Shown here in pieces: positions 1 through 9,862 of a DNA stretch of 64,000 nt. The notes below the pieces were generated by a model. The model saw only the letters and a program-made list of their open reading frames with translations. It was not told where the DNA came from and made no database searches. Location of the stretch: contig NZ_QGGV01000003.1 in the NCBI RefSeq assembly GCF_003148765.1, positions 368,171 through 432,170 of the forward strand. Reading direction: 5' to 3'. Each line of letters opens with the position of its first letter. The stretch's first letter is position 1. The DNA is from Silicimonas algicola (GTDB lineage: Bacteria; Pseudomonadota; Alphaproteobacteria; Rhodobacterales; Rhodobacteraceae). The position numbers were made by a program, and so were the translations under genes.

Positions 1-162
1 GACGCCTACGGCGGCATCGCGGCTGGAGTTGTAGTGGACCGCGACCTTTGCGCCCTGTGCGGCGAACGCGCGGGCCAGGGCCGCACCGATGCCTGTCGAC
101 GCGCCAGTGATCAGGACGCGCTTTCCATCGAGGTCGGGCAGTCTTCCATAAGTTGGGGTCAA
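1..162 (-). CDS. Short-chain dehydrogenase/reductase, N-terminal part (runs off the window)
   Basis: Only the first 54 codons are present; the rest lies beyond the left edge. The protein starts with a short leader and then shows the Rossmann glycine motif TGASTGIG followed by an alanine-rich helix, the classical NAD(P)-binding start of SDR oxidoreductases. The start is a TTG at 162, chosen because GGAGAG lies about 6 nt upstream and no ATG is in a better place. It is divergent from the TRAP operon (139 nt between starts), so a linked role such as oxidation of the imported compound is possible. The substrate cannot be told from this fragment. Confidence 0.8.
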   Translation of the reverse strand, partial: MTPTYGRLPDLDGKRVLITGASTGIGAALARAFAAQGAKVAVHYNSSRDAAVGV

Positions 163-301
163 GTTCTCTCTCCTCGAAGGGTGTCCGTGCCGAGCGGGTT
201 GTTTGCGAACGATCTACTCAGGTGTTGCGCGATCTTTCAACTTCACACCATACTCGAAGGATAATCCGGCGATAGAAACGCCGTACTCCAGGGAGGAAAT
301 C

Positions 302-1279
302 ATGGAAAAGTTAGCTGCTGCGGCAGTCTGCGCCGCATTTGTCACGGGGGCGTCCGTCGCCTCGGCGACCGAACTCGTCGGTGCGGTTCAGTTCGACGAG
401 AACCACGCCTTCACGAAGGCCTTGCGGGAATTCGAGCGTGTCGCGGGTGAATGCTCGGGCGGATCGCTGACCTTCGACCTTCATCTCAATTCCGAGCTTG
501 GACTCGAGAAGGACTACTTCGAGAACATGAGCCAGGGCATCGCGGTGGACTATGCCATCGTCAGCCCGTCGCACATGTCGACCTTCTCGCAGAAGGCGCC
601 GCTGATGGACATGCCGTTCCTGTTCCGGGACCTCGATCACTGGAACGCGGTCATGGAGCAGGACGCGCTGGCGCCGCTTGCCGACGACGTCCTTCAGCAA
701 GCCAACGTGCGCCTCATCGGCTATGCCGGCGGCGGCACGCGGAACCTGATCGTCAACAAGCCCATCACCAACATGGCCGAGCTCGAAGGTCTGCCGATGC
801 GCGTCATGGGCGCGCCGATCCAGACCCGGATCTTCGAGGCGATCAACGCAGCACCTTCGGTCATCGCCTATGACGAGGTCTACAACGCAATTCAGACCGG
901 CGTCATCGATGCGGCCGAGAACGAGGCTGCGGGCATCGAGCAGATGAAGTTCTACGAGGTCGGTCCCGACATCGCGCTGACCAAGCACGCCATCACGGTG
1001 CGTCCGATCGCCTTCGCGAATGCGACGTTCGAGCGTCTGACGCCCGAAGAGCAGCAGTGCGTGCTGGAGGCGGGCAAGGCCGGCGGCAAGCTGGGCCGCG
1101 ATGTCGAAAGCGGGCAGGACAGCGACAAGCTGCAGGCGATGGAAGACGCGGGCCTGCTGAAGACCCACGAGTTCACCGAGCGCGACAAGCTTCTGGAGCT
1201 CGCCGGGCCGGTCAAGGCAGCCTATGCCGAAGAGCTGGGCGCGACCGACGTGCTTCAGGCCATCGAAGCCGTGAAGTGA
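302..1279 (+). CDS. dctP: TRAP transporter solute-binding protein, DctP family
   Basis: Periplasmic receptor (325 aa) that should capture a carboxylate-type solute and hand it to the DctQM permease downstream. Residues 1-22 form a signal peptide (MEK, hydrophobic Ala/Val core, cleavage near SVASA). The mature part has the DctP fold: a NMSQGIAVDYAIVSPSHM region, GGTRNLIVNKP, an LPMRVMGAP segment carrying the arginine that usually binds the ligand carboxylate, and the VYNAIQTGVIDAAENE hinge region. The ATG at 302 is preceded by GGAGGAA; the frame stays open upstream but without a signal-peptide-compatible start. The ligand is unknown. Operon with dctQ and dctM. Confidence 0.92.
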   Translation: MEKLAAAAVCAAFVTGASVASATELVGAVQFDENHAFTKALREFERVAGECSGGSLTFDLHLNSELGLEKDYFENMSQGIAVDYAIVSPSHMSTFSQKAPLMDMPFLFRDLDHWNAVMEQDALAPLADDVLQQANVRLIGYAGGGTRNLIVNKPITNMAELEGLPMRVMGAPIQTRIFEAINAAPSVIAYDEVYNAIQTGVIDAAENEAAGIEQMKFYEVGPDIALTKHAITVRPIAFANATFERLTPEEQQCVLEAGKAGGKLGRDVESGQDSDKLQAMEDAGLLKTHEFTERDKLLELAGPVKAAYAEELGATDVLQAIEAVK

Positions 1280-1286
1280 CCAACAA

Positions 1287-1319
1287 GGCCCCTGCGTCGC
1301 ACGTCGCGGCGCGGGGGCC
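1287..1319 (+). terminator. Stem-loop between dctP and dctQ
   Basis: GGCCCCTGCG (1287-1296) pairs with CGCGGGGGCC (1310-1319), with one T-G pair, around a 13-nt loop. There is no T-run behind it, so it is more likely an attenuator or 3' end stabiliser that raises the level of the binding protein over the permease than a full terminator. Such hairpins are common after binding-protein genes. Confidence 0.55.
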
Positions 1320-1349
1320 CATTGTCCGACACATCGAGCAGGACGCGCC

Positions 1350-1850
1350 ATGCGCATGATTCTGGAAGGCTATTACCGCCTTCTGAAGATACTCATCACT
1401 GTGCTGATGGCCGGATTGATCGTGCCGGTCTCGATGCAGATCCTCAGCCGCTACACAGGCGTCATCCCGCGGTACATCTGGACGGAGGAGATCGCGCGGT
1501 TCTGCTTTGTCTGGATCATCATGATCGGCGCGATGATCGCGGTCCGCGACGGCACCCATTTCGACGTGGACGTCCTTCCGCACAGCGCAAACCCCAGGAT
1601 CGAGTTCGCCTCGCGGCTCTTCGTCAACCTTGCCATCCTGGCCATGGCGCTGTCGTTCCTGTGGTGGGGGCAGGATTTCTTCGTTCTCGGATCGCGCCAG
1701 CAGTCCGAGATTTTCGGCCTGCCGATGTGGATGATCTACGTCGCCTGGCCGCTGGCCGGCGCGACCTGGGCGCTGTTCATCATCGAGCGGATCTACGACG
1801 ACATCCGGGGCTCCGGCCCGACCGAAGGGGATATGCATGGGGCCGGGTGA
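1350..1850 (+). CDS. dctQ: TRAP transporter small membrane subunit, DctQ family
   Basis: Small integral membrane subunit (166 aa) of the TRAP transporter, which couples sodium-driven uptake to the DctM channel subunit. Four hydrophobic segments are visible at about residues 10-30, 47-65, 88-106 and 125-145. The pattern WTEEIARFCFVWIIMIGA with HFDVDVLP after it is typical of the DctQ family. The gene lies 70 nt after dctP and overlaps dctM by 14 nt, indicating coupled translation. Two ATGs (1350 and 1356) are possible starts; neither has a strong ribosome binding site. Confidence 0.9.
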   Translation: MRMILEGYYRLLKILITVLMAGLIVPVSMQILSRYTGVIPRYIWTEEIARFCFVWIIMIGAMIAVRDGTHFDVDVLPHSANPRIEFASRLFVNLAILAMALSFLWWGQDFFVLGSRQQSEIFGLPMWMIYVAWPLAGATWALFIIERIYDDIRGSGPTEGDMHGAG

Positions 1851-3141
1851 AGTCGCAGCGCTCCTGTTCGGAACCTTCGGTGTCCTGGTCGTCCTGCGCG
1901 TTCCCGTGGCCTTCGCGCTTGGCCTTGCCGTGGTGCCGGTCTTCTTCATAGACGACCGGCTGACGCCGGTTCTCCTGATGCGCGAGATGTTCAAGAGCTA
2001 CAACGCCTTCATCCTTCTCGCGGTGCCGTTCTTCCTTCTGGCGGCCAACCTGATGAACTCGGCCGGGATCACCGACCGGCTGATCCGGCTTGCGCGCGCT
2101 CTCGTGGGTCACTTTCCGGGGGGACTCGGCCACGTCAACGTGGTGGTCTCGATGCTGTTCGCCGGCATCTCGGGATCGTCGACGGCGGACGCGGCGGGCA
2201 TCGGCTCGCTCTTGATCCCGCAGATGAAGAAGGAGGGCTACGGGACGTCCTTCTCGGTGGCGATCACCGCCTGTTCCAGCGTCATGGGCGTCATCATCCC
2301 GCCGTCGATCCTGATGGTCGTCTGGGGCGGCCTGATGTCGGTCTCCATCGGCGGCCTGTTTCTCGCGGGCGTCATTCCCGGCATCCTCATCGCCCTGTCG
2401 CAGATGATAACGGTGTATTTCTACGCCAAGCGGTACGGCTATCCGGTGCATCAGCGCTCGACCCTTGCCGAATTGCTGAGTGCCATCGCAGGCGCATCGC
2501 TGGCTCTGATGACGCCTGTCATCATCGTCGGCGGCATCGTCGGAGGGTTCTTCACCCCGACCGAAGCCTCGGTGGTCGCGGTGCTCTACTCGCTGTCGCT
2601 GGGCCTCTTCGTCTATCGCACCATCACGCCGCGACAGCTTCCGCACGTCCTCTACGACAGCGCGCGCTTCGCCGCGATCACGCTCTTCTGCATCGGAACC
2701 GCTTCGGCCTTCGGGTGGTGCCTCGCCTACTTCAAGATCCCCGCCGCGCTGGTCGACCAGATCGACCAGATGGGCCTTGGACTGATCGGCACGGGGATCA
2801 TGTGCGCTCTGGCCTTCCTGCTGATCGGGATGTTCATCGACGCGATCCCGGCGATCATCATCCTCGGCACCGTCCTCTATCCGGTGACGCAGCACGTCGG
2901 AATGCATCCGATCCATTTCGCGATCATCGGCGTGATGAGCCTCGCCTTCGGACTGGTCACGCCGCCTTACGGGCTGTGCCTGCTGATCGCCTCCGCCATA
3001 GGTCAGATCCGACTGATCGAGGCCCTGCGGGACGTCATCGTGATCCTACTACCGATGCTCGTCGTGCTCCTCGTCATCATTCTTGTCCCGGACCTGATCC
3101 TCGCCTTGCCGAGATGGCTGATGCCCAACTTCGTGCAGTGA
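1837..3141 (+). CDS. dctM: TRAP transporter large permease subunit, DctM family
   Basis: Large membrane subunit (434 aa, the usual family length), the actual sodium-solute symporter. It is hydrophobic throughout with some 12 membrane segments. Recognisable DctM blocks are FFLLAANLMNSAGITDRL, FAGISGSSTADAAGIGS, IPPSILMVVWG, FTPTEASVVAVLYS and GLVTPPYGLCL. It starts inside the end of dctQ (14 nt overlap). Substrate is not predictable from sequence; the divergent dehydrogenase at 1-162 is the only hint of a catabolic context. Confidence 0.95.
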   Translation: MGPGEVAALLFGTFGVLVVLRVPVAFALGLAVVPVFFIDDRLTPVLLMREMFKSYNAFILLAVPFFLLAANLMNSAGITDRLIRLARALVGHFPGGLGHVNVVVSMLFAGISGSSTADAAGIGSLLIPQMKKEGYGTSFSVAITACSSVMGVIIPPSILMVVWGGLMSVSIGGLFLAGVIPGILIALSQMITVYFYAKRYGYPVHQRSTLAELLSAIAGASLALMTPVIIVGGIVGGFFTPTEASVVAVLYSLSLGLFVYRTITPRQLPHVLYDSARFAAITLFCIGTASAFGWCLAYFKIPAALVDQIDQMGLGLIGTGIMCALAFLLIGMFIDAIPAIIILGTVLYPVTQHVGMHPIHFAIIGVMSLAFGLVTPPYGLCLLIASAIGQIRLIEALRDVIVILLPMLVVLLVIILVPDLILALPRWLMPNFVQ

Positions 3142-3255
3142 GGCCTGATCGACGCGGGGCGATTGAGCGGGACGGACGGTCGTGTGTCAAAAGGCATGGA
3201 GTGGCAGATGGCGCGAGGGGCGCGTCCGACATGGTGACGGAGCCGGAATGACCCC

Positions 3256-4431
3256 ATGACCGAAGGCACGGCGCGGCGCTGGCCGGTGATTTCCGCCCTC
3301 GGCGTGGTGATGATCTTCACCTGGGGCAGCACTTACTACCTGATGACGGTCCTTGCCGCGCCGATCGCGGCGGACACGGGGTGGAGCCTCGGGGCGATCA
3401 CCGGGGCCTTGTCGGCCGGGCTTCTCGTGGCGGGGCTTGCCTCTCCCACGGTGGGCCGGGCCATTGCGCGCCACGGGGGGCGGCCGGTCCTGGCGGCGGG
3501 ATGCGCCTTGATCGCGGCGGGACTTCTGGTCATCGCAATTGCCACGAAGCTCTGGATGTTCTGGGCGGGCTGGCTGGTCCTCGGCCTCGGCATGGCGGCG
3601 GGGCTCTACGACCCGGCGTTCGCATCGCTCGGGCGGCTCTACGGCAGGGACGCGCGCAGCGCGATCACGGCGCTGACGCTCTGGGGCGGCTTCGCCAGCG
3701 CGGTGTGCTGGCCTCTGTCCTCGCTGATGCTCGAAGCCTGGGGGTGGCGCGGGGTCGCCGCGACCTATTCCGCGCTCCACCTGTTCGGGACGATGCCGCT
3801 GGTGCTCTGGGCCATTCCCGCCGCCGACCCGCCGGGGGAGCGGCCGCCGTCCGGTGCGCCGCCTCCGAGCGGTCTCGAGGGGCGTGACGCGCAAGTGTTC
3901 GGGCTGATGGCGGCGATGCTCGTCGTCAACGGGCTGATCGTCGTCAATGTCTCGACGTGGCTTTTCACTCTGTTGCAGGCGCGCGGTCTGTCGCTTGCGA
4001 CCGCGGTGGCGCTCGGGGCGCTGATCGGTCCCTCGCAGGTGGGCGCGCGGGTGCTCGAGATGGCGGGCAGGGGGCGGCACCACCCGATCTGGACGCTGGC
4101 GGCGTCGGTCCTGGCCATCGCGGCGGGGCTGGCCTTGTTGGCCGCTGGCGTGGGTGTCGCGGGGGCGGCGCTCATCCTCTATGGCGGGGGCAACGGGCTT
4201 TTCTCCATCGCGCGGGGGGCGCTGCCGCTGGCCGTGTTCGGCGTCGAGCGCTATCCCGCGGTCATGGGACGGCTGGCGCGCCCGTCGCTCGTCGCACAGG
4301 CGGCGGCTCCGTTGCTGGGGGCCTGGGTGATCGCCAACGCGGGGGCGGACGCTGCGCTCTCGACGATCTCGGCGCTGGCGGCCGCGAACGTGGTCCTTCT
4401 GGCGTTGCTCTGGCGCGCCGTTCGTGGGTGA
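3256..4431 (+). CDS. MFS transporter
   Basis: 391-residue major facilitator superfamily permease with about 12 hydrophobic segments in two halves and a hydrophilic loop near residues 195-215. The first helix has FTWGSTYYL and the loop between helices 2 and 3 carries GRAIARHGGRPVL, matching the MFS signature G-x(3)-D/R-R-x-G-R-R. It lies 114 nt after dctM on the same strand, so it could be co-transcribed or separate; no terminator is seen. Substrate unknown. The ATG at 3256 is the first one giving a normal N-terminus. Confidence 0.85.
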   Translation: MTEGTARRWPVISALGVVMIFTWGSTYYLMTVLAAPIAADTGWSLGAITGALSAGLLVAGLASPTVGRAIARHGGRPVLAAGCALIAAGLLVIAIATKLWMFWAGWLVLGLGMAAGLYDPAFASLGRLYGRDARSAITALTLWGGFASAVCWPLSSLMLEAWGWRGVAATYSALHLFGTMPLVLWAIPAADPPGERPPSGAPPPSGLEGRDAQVFGLMAAMLVVNGLIVVNVSTWLFTLLQARGLSLATAVALGALIGPSQVGARVLEMAGRGRHHPIWTLAASVLAIAAGLALLAAGVGVAGAALILYGGGNGLFSIARGALPLAVFGVERYPAVMGRLARPSLVAQAAAPLLGAWVIANAGADAALSTISALAAANVVLLALLWRAVRG

Positions 4432-4708
4432 GCGACGCATCCGAGGCTCTATCCGAGACATCGGGATCGTAACGGCGCGTTCGAGCCCCATATGATGTCC
4501 GGCAGTGGTGAGGCCTCGTGGGGGCTCTGCGCGACAGGATCGCGCGAAACAGGACGAGGAACGCAGATGACGGATGTTCATGGCGGCCCCACAGGGGCGA
4601 CGGACGGCAACGCCGCAAAGCGAGCCTGCCCGAGATGCAGCCCGCTGTCCCCAGGCGTGGCTGCTCTGCGAGGCGCGCGTCCCGTCGGCCAGGGCCAGTC
4701 CTAGCATC

Positions 4709-5575
4709 ATGGCATCCGTCACGATCACGCACGCGACCCACTATCGCTATCAGGCGGCGGTGACGCTTGGTCCGCATCGCATGATGCTGCGCCCGCGCGA
4801 GACGCGGGATCTCTCGCTGACGTCGTTCGAACTCGACATCGTGCCTGCGGCTCGCATCGACTGGTCGCACGACGTGGCGGGCAACGCGATCGCCACGGCG
4901 AACTTCGATGCGATGTCCGACACGCTTTCGATCCGCTCGCGCACGCGCGTCGAGATCACCGCCCCGGTCTGGCCGGTCTTCCCCATCGCGGCCTCCGCGA
5001 CGTCCTTTCCGTTCGCCTATGACATCGACGACCTCGTCGACCTCGGCGCCCTCGTCGCGCCGCAGTACGCCGACGATGCAGGGCGGCTGACGCACTGGGT
5101 CGAGGGCTTCGTGATGGGACGGCCGACCGACACGCTGTCGCTTCTCAAGGACATCAGCAACGGCATAACCGCGCAGATCCTCTACGAGAGCCGCGAGACG
5201 GAGGGCACGCAGGGGCCTTTGGAGACTTTGGACAGGGGCTGGGGCAGTTGCCGCGACTTCGCGGTGCTCTTCGCGGAAGCGGTCAGGACACTTGGCCTGG
5301 GGGCGCGTATCGTCTCGGGCTATCTCTTCGATCCGGACAGGTCGCTGATTGGATCCTCGGGCGGCGGATCGACCCATGCCTGGGCCGAAGTCTTCGTGCC
5401 GGGCGCCGGTTGGATCCCCTTCGATCCGACGAACCGTGCCGTCGGATCCGCCGGGCTCATACCCGTCGCCGTGGGGCGACGGATCGAGCAGGTTTCACCG
5501 ATCAGCGGCAGCTTTCACGGCCGCACGTCCGATCAGCTGTCGCTCGATGTGGAGGTGAAGGTTTTCACCACCTAG
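4709..5575 (+). CDS. Transglutaminase-like cysteine peptidase family protein
   Basis: 288-residue protein with a bacterial transglutaminase N-terminal domain (ITHATHYRYQAAVTLGPHRM, LRPRET) and a transglutaminase-like catalytic core. The Cys-His-Asp triad is visible: GWGSCRDFAVLF, STHAWAEVFV, and FDPTNRAVG. The ATG at 4709 starts the conserved N-terminus; codons further upstream have no homologous look. No signal peptide, so probably cytoplasmic. It is a paralogue of the transglutaminase at 9053-9853 inside the nearby ATP-grasp/Anbu operon, which suggests related substrates. Family members are predicted peptidases or amidases; the true substrate is unknown. Confidence 0.88.
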   Translation: MASVTITHATHYRYQAAVTLGPHRMMLRPRETRDLSLTSFELDIVPAARIDWSHDVAGNAIATANFDAMSDTLSIRSRTRVEITAPVWPVFPIAASATSFPFAYDIDDLVDLGALVAPQYADDAGRLTHWVEGFVMGRPTDTLSLLKDISNGITAQILYESRETEGTQGPLETLDRGWGSCRDFAVLFAEAVRTLGLGARIVSGYLFDPDRSLIGSSGGGSTHAWAEVFVPGAGWIPFDPTNRAVGSAGLIPVAVGRRIEQVSPISGSFHGRTSDQLSLDVEVKVFTT

Positions 5576-5604
5576 ACGCTTCGGCGCGTCGCAGGGGTGA
5601 AACG

Positions 5605-5633
5605 GTCGCGACCGCGCCTCGCACGGTCGCGAC
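5605..5633. terminator. Bidirectional hairpin terminator
   Basis: A perfect 10-bp inverted repeat, GTCGCGACCG (5605-5614) and CGGTCGCGAC (5624-5633), with a 9-nt loop sits between the convergent transglutaminase gene (ends 5575) and the small gene on the minus strand (ends 5647). There is no clear T-run on either side, so the efficiency is uncertain. Confidence 0.6.
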
Positions 5634-5646
5634 AGATGCAGGCAAG

Positions 5647-5805
5647 TCAGCCTTCGGTCTTTTCCGCGTCGGGAGCCGTCTCTTCAGCCTCAACCACGGG
5701 CGTCGGCGCCTTGCGCATTCCGAACCGCTTCATCTGAGGCTTCTTGGTCGGCTGGCTCAGGAATTCCTTCAGGTCCAGCTGCTTCTTCGGTGTTGAATAG
5801 CCCAT
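5647..5805 (-). CDS. Small hydrophilic protein of unknown function (52 aa)
   Basis: A 52-residue open frame starting MGYSTPKKQLDLKEFL and ending EKTEG. The N-terminal half is basic and may form one helix; the C-terminal half is acidic and Pro/Ala/Glu-rich, likely disordered. GGAGAG lies 8 nt upstream of the ATG at 5805 and a perfect inverted repeat follows the stop, so it has the marks of a real gene. I do not recognise the family. It lies 0.9 kb from the ATP-grasp/Anbu operon, but whether it is functionally tied to it is a guess. Confidence 0.6.
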   Translation of the reverse strand: MGYSTPKKQLDLKEFLSQPTKKPQMKRFGMRKAPTPVVEAEETAPDAEKTEG

Positions 5806-6002
5806 CGTGTCGTCTCTCCATTTGATTTCGAGGTCACCGATGAGCAGAAGATACTCGTCAGTTCAGTATCCTGCGTTCAAGTCGTCCGCACCATTACAAC
5901 ACGCCCCCCTCCCGCAAAAGCAGGAGGCCAGGCTTCGGTATCTGTCGGCGACAGGTACCGCGGGGGCACCCTGTCCGTCCGTAAAGCAAGGCAGGCCCGG
6001 GA

Positions 6003-6233
6003 TCAACGATCCTGGTCGCGCGCCTCGCGGGCTGCCTTCAGACGGGCGGTCTTGTCGGCCCGCTCGGTGGCTTCGGCGTCGATGATCACCTTCGCCGCCG
6101 CGCTCGTCTTGTCGATAGGCGTCGACGGAGAGGGCCGCTTTTCCTTGAAAAGGCCGACGGGAACGCCGTGTCGGTCCCGGGCTCCCTGCAGACGCGGTGC
6201 GCTGAGGAGAAGGTCATCGATTGAGTTGCTCAT
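6003..6233 (-). CDS. Small hypothetical protein (76 aa)
   Basis: A 76-residue protein starting MSNSIDDLLLSAPRLQGA with GVPVGLFKEKR in the middle and a C-terminal Ala/Lys/Arg/Glu helix (TERADKTARLKAAREARDQ). The frame is open farther upstream, but the stretch before MSNSIDD is Ser/Arg-rich with no coding look, so the ATG at 6233 is preferred even though only a weak ribosome binding site is seen. Not recognised; no membrane segment or signal. It may be a small nucleic-acid-binding or adaptor protein, but nothing shows this. Confidence 0.5.
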   Translation of the reverse strand: MSNSIDDLLLSAPRLQGARDRHGVPVGLFKEKRPSPSTPIDKTSAAAKVIIDAEATERADKTARLKAAREARDQDR

Positions 6234-6679
6234 GCGCGGTCCTGTAACTTCGCGGCTGTGCCGCGTCCGGGTTGAGTGAAGGCAGCGGCCAAAGAGGTCC
6301 CGTGACGGCTCATGGCGGCGCTCTTCGGCTGTGGCGGCGTCGGCGGATGCGGCGGCCCCGCGGTCGTCGTCTTCCAAGTGAAAGCCGATGGAAAAGGAAA
6401 AGGGGCTGCCGATCAGAAGATTGACGCCCCTGTAACTTAAGGGACAAAACCCTGATTTACAAGGGGCGCCGAAAGTGACCGGGGGCGACTCGCCCCACCG
6501 TTGCTCCAGCATCGCGCTCGAGGACTTGCCCACGGCCCGTCACCGCCAGCCTTCGCACAAAAATCCGGCGTTCCCCGCGACATCGCGGGTTTCCTCTGGC
6601 CTTTCGCCTCTTTGCCGGGCGAGAATGTGGAGGAGCGGCGAGAAAAACGCCGGTGGCGGACGAGGGGTCAGCGAGGCAC
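6234..6679. other. Intergenic region between divergent genes (446 nt)
   Basis: Divergent spacer between the 76-aa gene and the ATP-grasp operon. It must hold both promoters, but no convincing -35/-10 pair is evident. The 10-mer CCTGTAACTT occurs twice in direct orientation (6241-6250 and 6429-6438). Open frames within it (for example around 6475-6700) have no family features and were not called. Confidence 0.4.
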
Positions 6680-8104
<1,425 letters not shown>

Positions 8105-8108
8105 GGCG

Positions 8109-9047
8109 ATGCTGGGCAAGACCGCGAACGGCCTCTTCTGGATGTACCGCTACCTCGAGCGGGCCGAGAACACGGCGCGGCTGATCGAGGCCGGGCAGCG
8201 CATCGCGCTGACGCGGCTTCACGGCAGCGATGACGAGTGGCGCGCGATCCTCCAGACGGCGGGCGGGCTCAAGGCCTTCGAAGCGGCCAACGAAGGGGTC
8301 ACGAAGGAAGCCGCGATCAACTGGCTTCTGCGGGCGCGGGAGAACGGATCGTCCGTCCTGCGCTGCATCGAGACGGCGCGTCAGAATGCGCGGCTGGTGC
8401 GTACGGCGATCACGGGCGAAGTCTGGGAGTCGATGAACTCGACCTACATGATGGCGCAGGAGACGCTGGCGCGGAAGGTGGGCGAGCGCGACCTGCCGGG
8501 CGTTCTCGTCGCGCTTCGCCGGCAGACCGCTCTGGTGCGTGGCATGACCCACGGGACCATGCTTCGGAACGACATCTACAACTTCGCGCGGGTCGGCACC
8601 TTTCTCGAGCGCGCCGACAACACGGCGCGGATCCTCGACGTGAAGTACTATGTCCTTCTGCCGTCGGCGAGCGCCGTGGGCGGCGCGGTCGACAACGTCC
8701 ACTGGGAAAGCATCCTGCGGTCGGTCTCGGCGCGCGGAGGCTTCCGCATGGAATACGGCCCCGGCGCCGGCCCGCGCCAGATCATCGATTTCCTGATCCT
8801 CAACACGAAGATGCCACGCAGCCTCGCCTTCTGCGTCAACAAGCTGGGCGAGAACCTCAAGTACCTTGCCCCGCCCGAGCATCCGACCGAGGCACAGTCC
8901 ATGGTGAGCCGCATCCAGCAGGACCACCTGCGGCGCGACATAGACGACGTCCTCGATTACGGACTCCACGAGTTCATCGAAACCTATCTCGACCTTCTGG
9001 CCCGCGTCGCGCGCCAGATCGAAGTCGACTACCGGTTCTACGAGTGA
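8109..9047 (+). CDS. Alpha-E domain-containing protein (DUF403)
   Basis: 312-residue, mostly helical protein of the alpha-E family (COG2307). It starts with the typical LGKTANGLFWMYRYLERAEN and has a second RVGTFLERADNTARILDVKY block, both carrying the conserved glutamates that give the family its name. It nearly always occurs beside the permuted ATP-grasp protein and is thought to act with it as a partner or peptide carrier; no biochemical role is proven. It follows the ATP-grasp gene by 4 nt and is followed by a transglutaminase 5 nt later, so all are likely translated from one message. Confidence 0.93.
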   Translation: MLGKTANGLFWMYRYLERAENTARLIEAGQRIALTRLHGSDDEWRAILQTAGGLKAFEAANEGVTKEAAINWLLRARENGSSVLRCIETARQNARLVRTAITGEVWESMNSTYMMAQETLARKVGERDLPGVLVALRRQTALVRGMTHGTMLRNDIYNFARVGTFLERADNTARILDVKYYVLLPSASAVGGAVDNVHWESILRSVSARGGFRMEYGPGAGPRQIIDFLILNTKMPRSLAFCVNKLGENLKYLAPPEHPTEAQSMVSRIQQDHLRRDIDDVLDYGLHEFIETYLDLLARVARQIEVDYRFYE

Positions 9048-9052
9048 CCCGC

Positions 9053-9853
9053 ATGAGGCTGATGATCAAGCACACGACCCGCTACCAGTTCAAGAAGCCG
9101 CTCCGCTTCGCGCTTCAGCAGATCCGCATGACGCCCCGGACCAACGCCGCACAAAGCGTCGTGTCCTGGGAGACGCGGGCGACGGGCGGGACGAAGGAGC
9201 TGGTTTTCCTCGATCATCACCGCAACGTCACCGAGCTGATCGCCTGCGGCAAGGGCACGACCGAGCTGGAGATCGTCTCAGAGGGCGAAATCGAGCTTCA
9301 GGACATGAGCGGCATCGTCGGCAGGCACATGGGGCCGGCGCCGCTCTGGCTCTATCGGCGCGAGACGCCGCTGACCGAAGCGAAGACCGGCGTCAAGGCA
9401 CTGGTCCGCGGTCTCGACAGCGCGGGCGAGGCGCTGGAGCGGCTGCACGCCTTGTCCACCGCGATCCGCGACAGGGTGGACTATGTCACGGGCGTGTCGC
9501 AGTCCGACTGGACGGTCGAAACGGTGATCGAAGCGGGGCAGGGCGTCTGCCAGGACCACACCCATATCTTCCTCTCGGCGGCGCGCGAGATGGGCTTCCC
9601 GGCCCGCTACGTCTCGGGCTACCTCATGCTGAACGACCGCACCGCGCAGGAGGCGATGCACGCTTGGGCCGAGGCGCAAATCGAAGGGCTGGGATGGGTC
9701 GGTTTCGACGTCTCGAACGGCATCTCGCCCGACACGCGCTATGTCCGGGTCGCGACGGGACTGGACTATTCCGAGGCCGCGCCGGTATCTGGTATGCGCG
9801 TCGGCGGGTCGGGCGAGCGGCTCGACGTCTCGCTCGACGTGGTGGAGCAGTAG
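9053..9853 (+). CDS. Transglutaminase family protein of the ATP-grasp/Anbu operon
   Basis: 266-residue transglutaminase-like protein. The N-terminal domain starts MRLMIKHTTRYQFKKP with LRMTPRTN-like signature (QIRMTPRTN). The catalytic core has GVCQDHTHIF (Cys), AMHAWAEAQ (His) and FDVSNGISPD (Asp). No signal peptide. The start at 9053 is the first of two close ATGs after the alpha-E stop. In the predicted modification system it would hydrolyse or transfer the amide bond made by the ATP-grasp enzyme; this role is inference from conserved gene order. It resembles the protein at 4709-5575 in domain plan. Confidence 0.93.
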   Translation: MRLMIKHTTRYQFKKPLRFALQQIRMTPRTNAAQSVVSWETRATGGTKELVFLDHHRNVTELIACGKGTTELEIVSEGEIELQDMSGIVGRHMGPAPLWLYRRETPLTEAKTGVKALVRGLDSAGEALERLHALSTAIRDRVDYVTGVSQSDWTVETVIEAGQGVCQDHTHIFLSAAREMGFPARYVSGYLMLNDRTAQEAMHAWAEAQIEGLGWVGFDVSNGISPDTRYVRVATGLDYSEAAPVSGMRVGGSGERLDVSLDVVEQ

Positions 9854-9862
9854 AGGGCGCCC

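Noticed and set aside
311-1357. Long open frames antisense to dctP, the chemoreceptor, mutL, rmuC, soxA, ctaDE and others
   Set aside because: They are rich in Arg/His/Gly/Ala, lack family motifs and lie wholly opposite well-recognised genes; such shadow frames are normal in GC-rich DNA.
4574-4708. N-terminal extension of the first transglutaminase
   Set aside because: The extra 45 codons have no homologous look, and the conserved N-terminal domain begins at the ATG at 4709.
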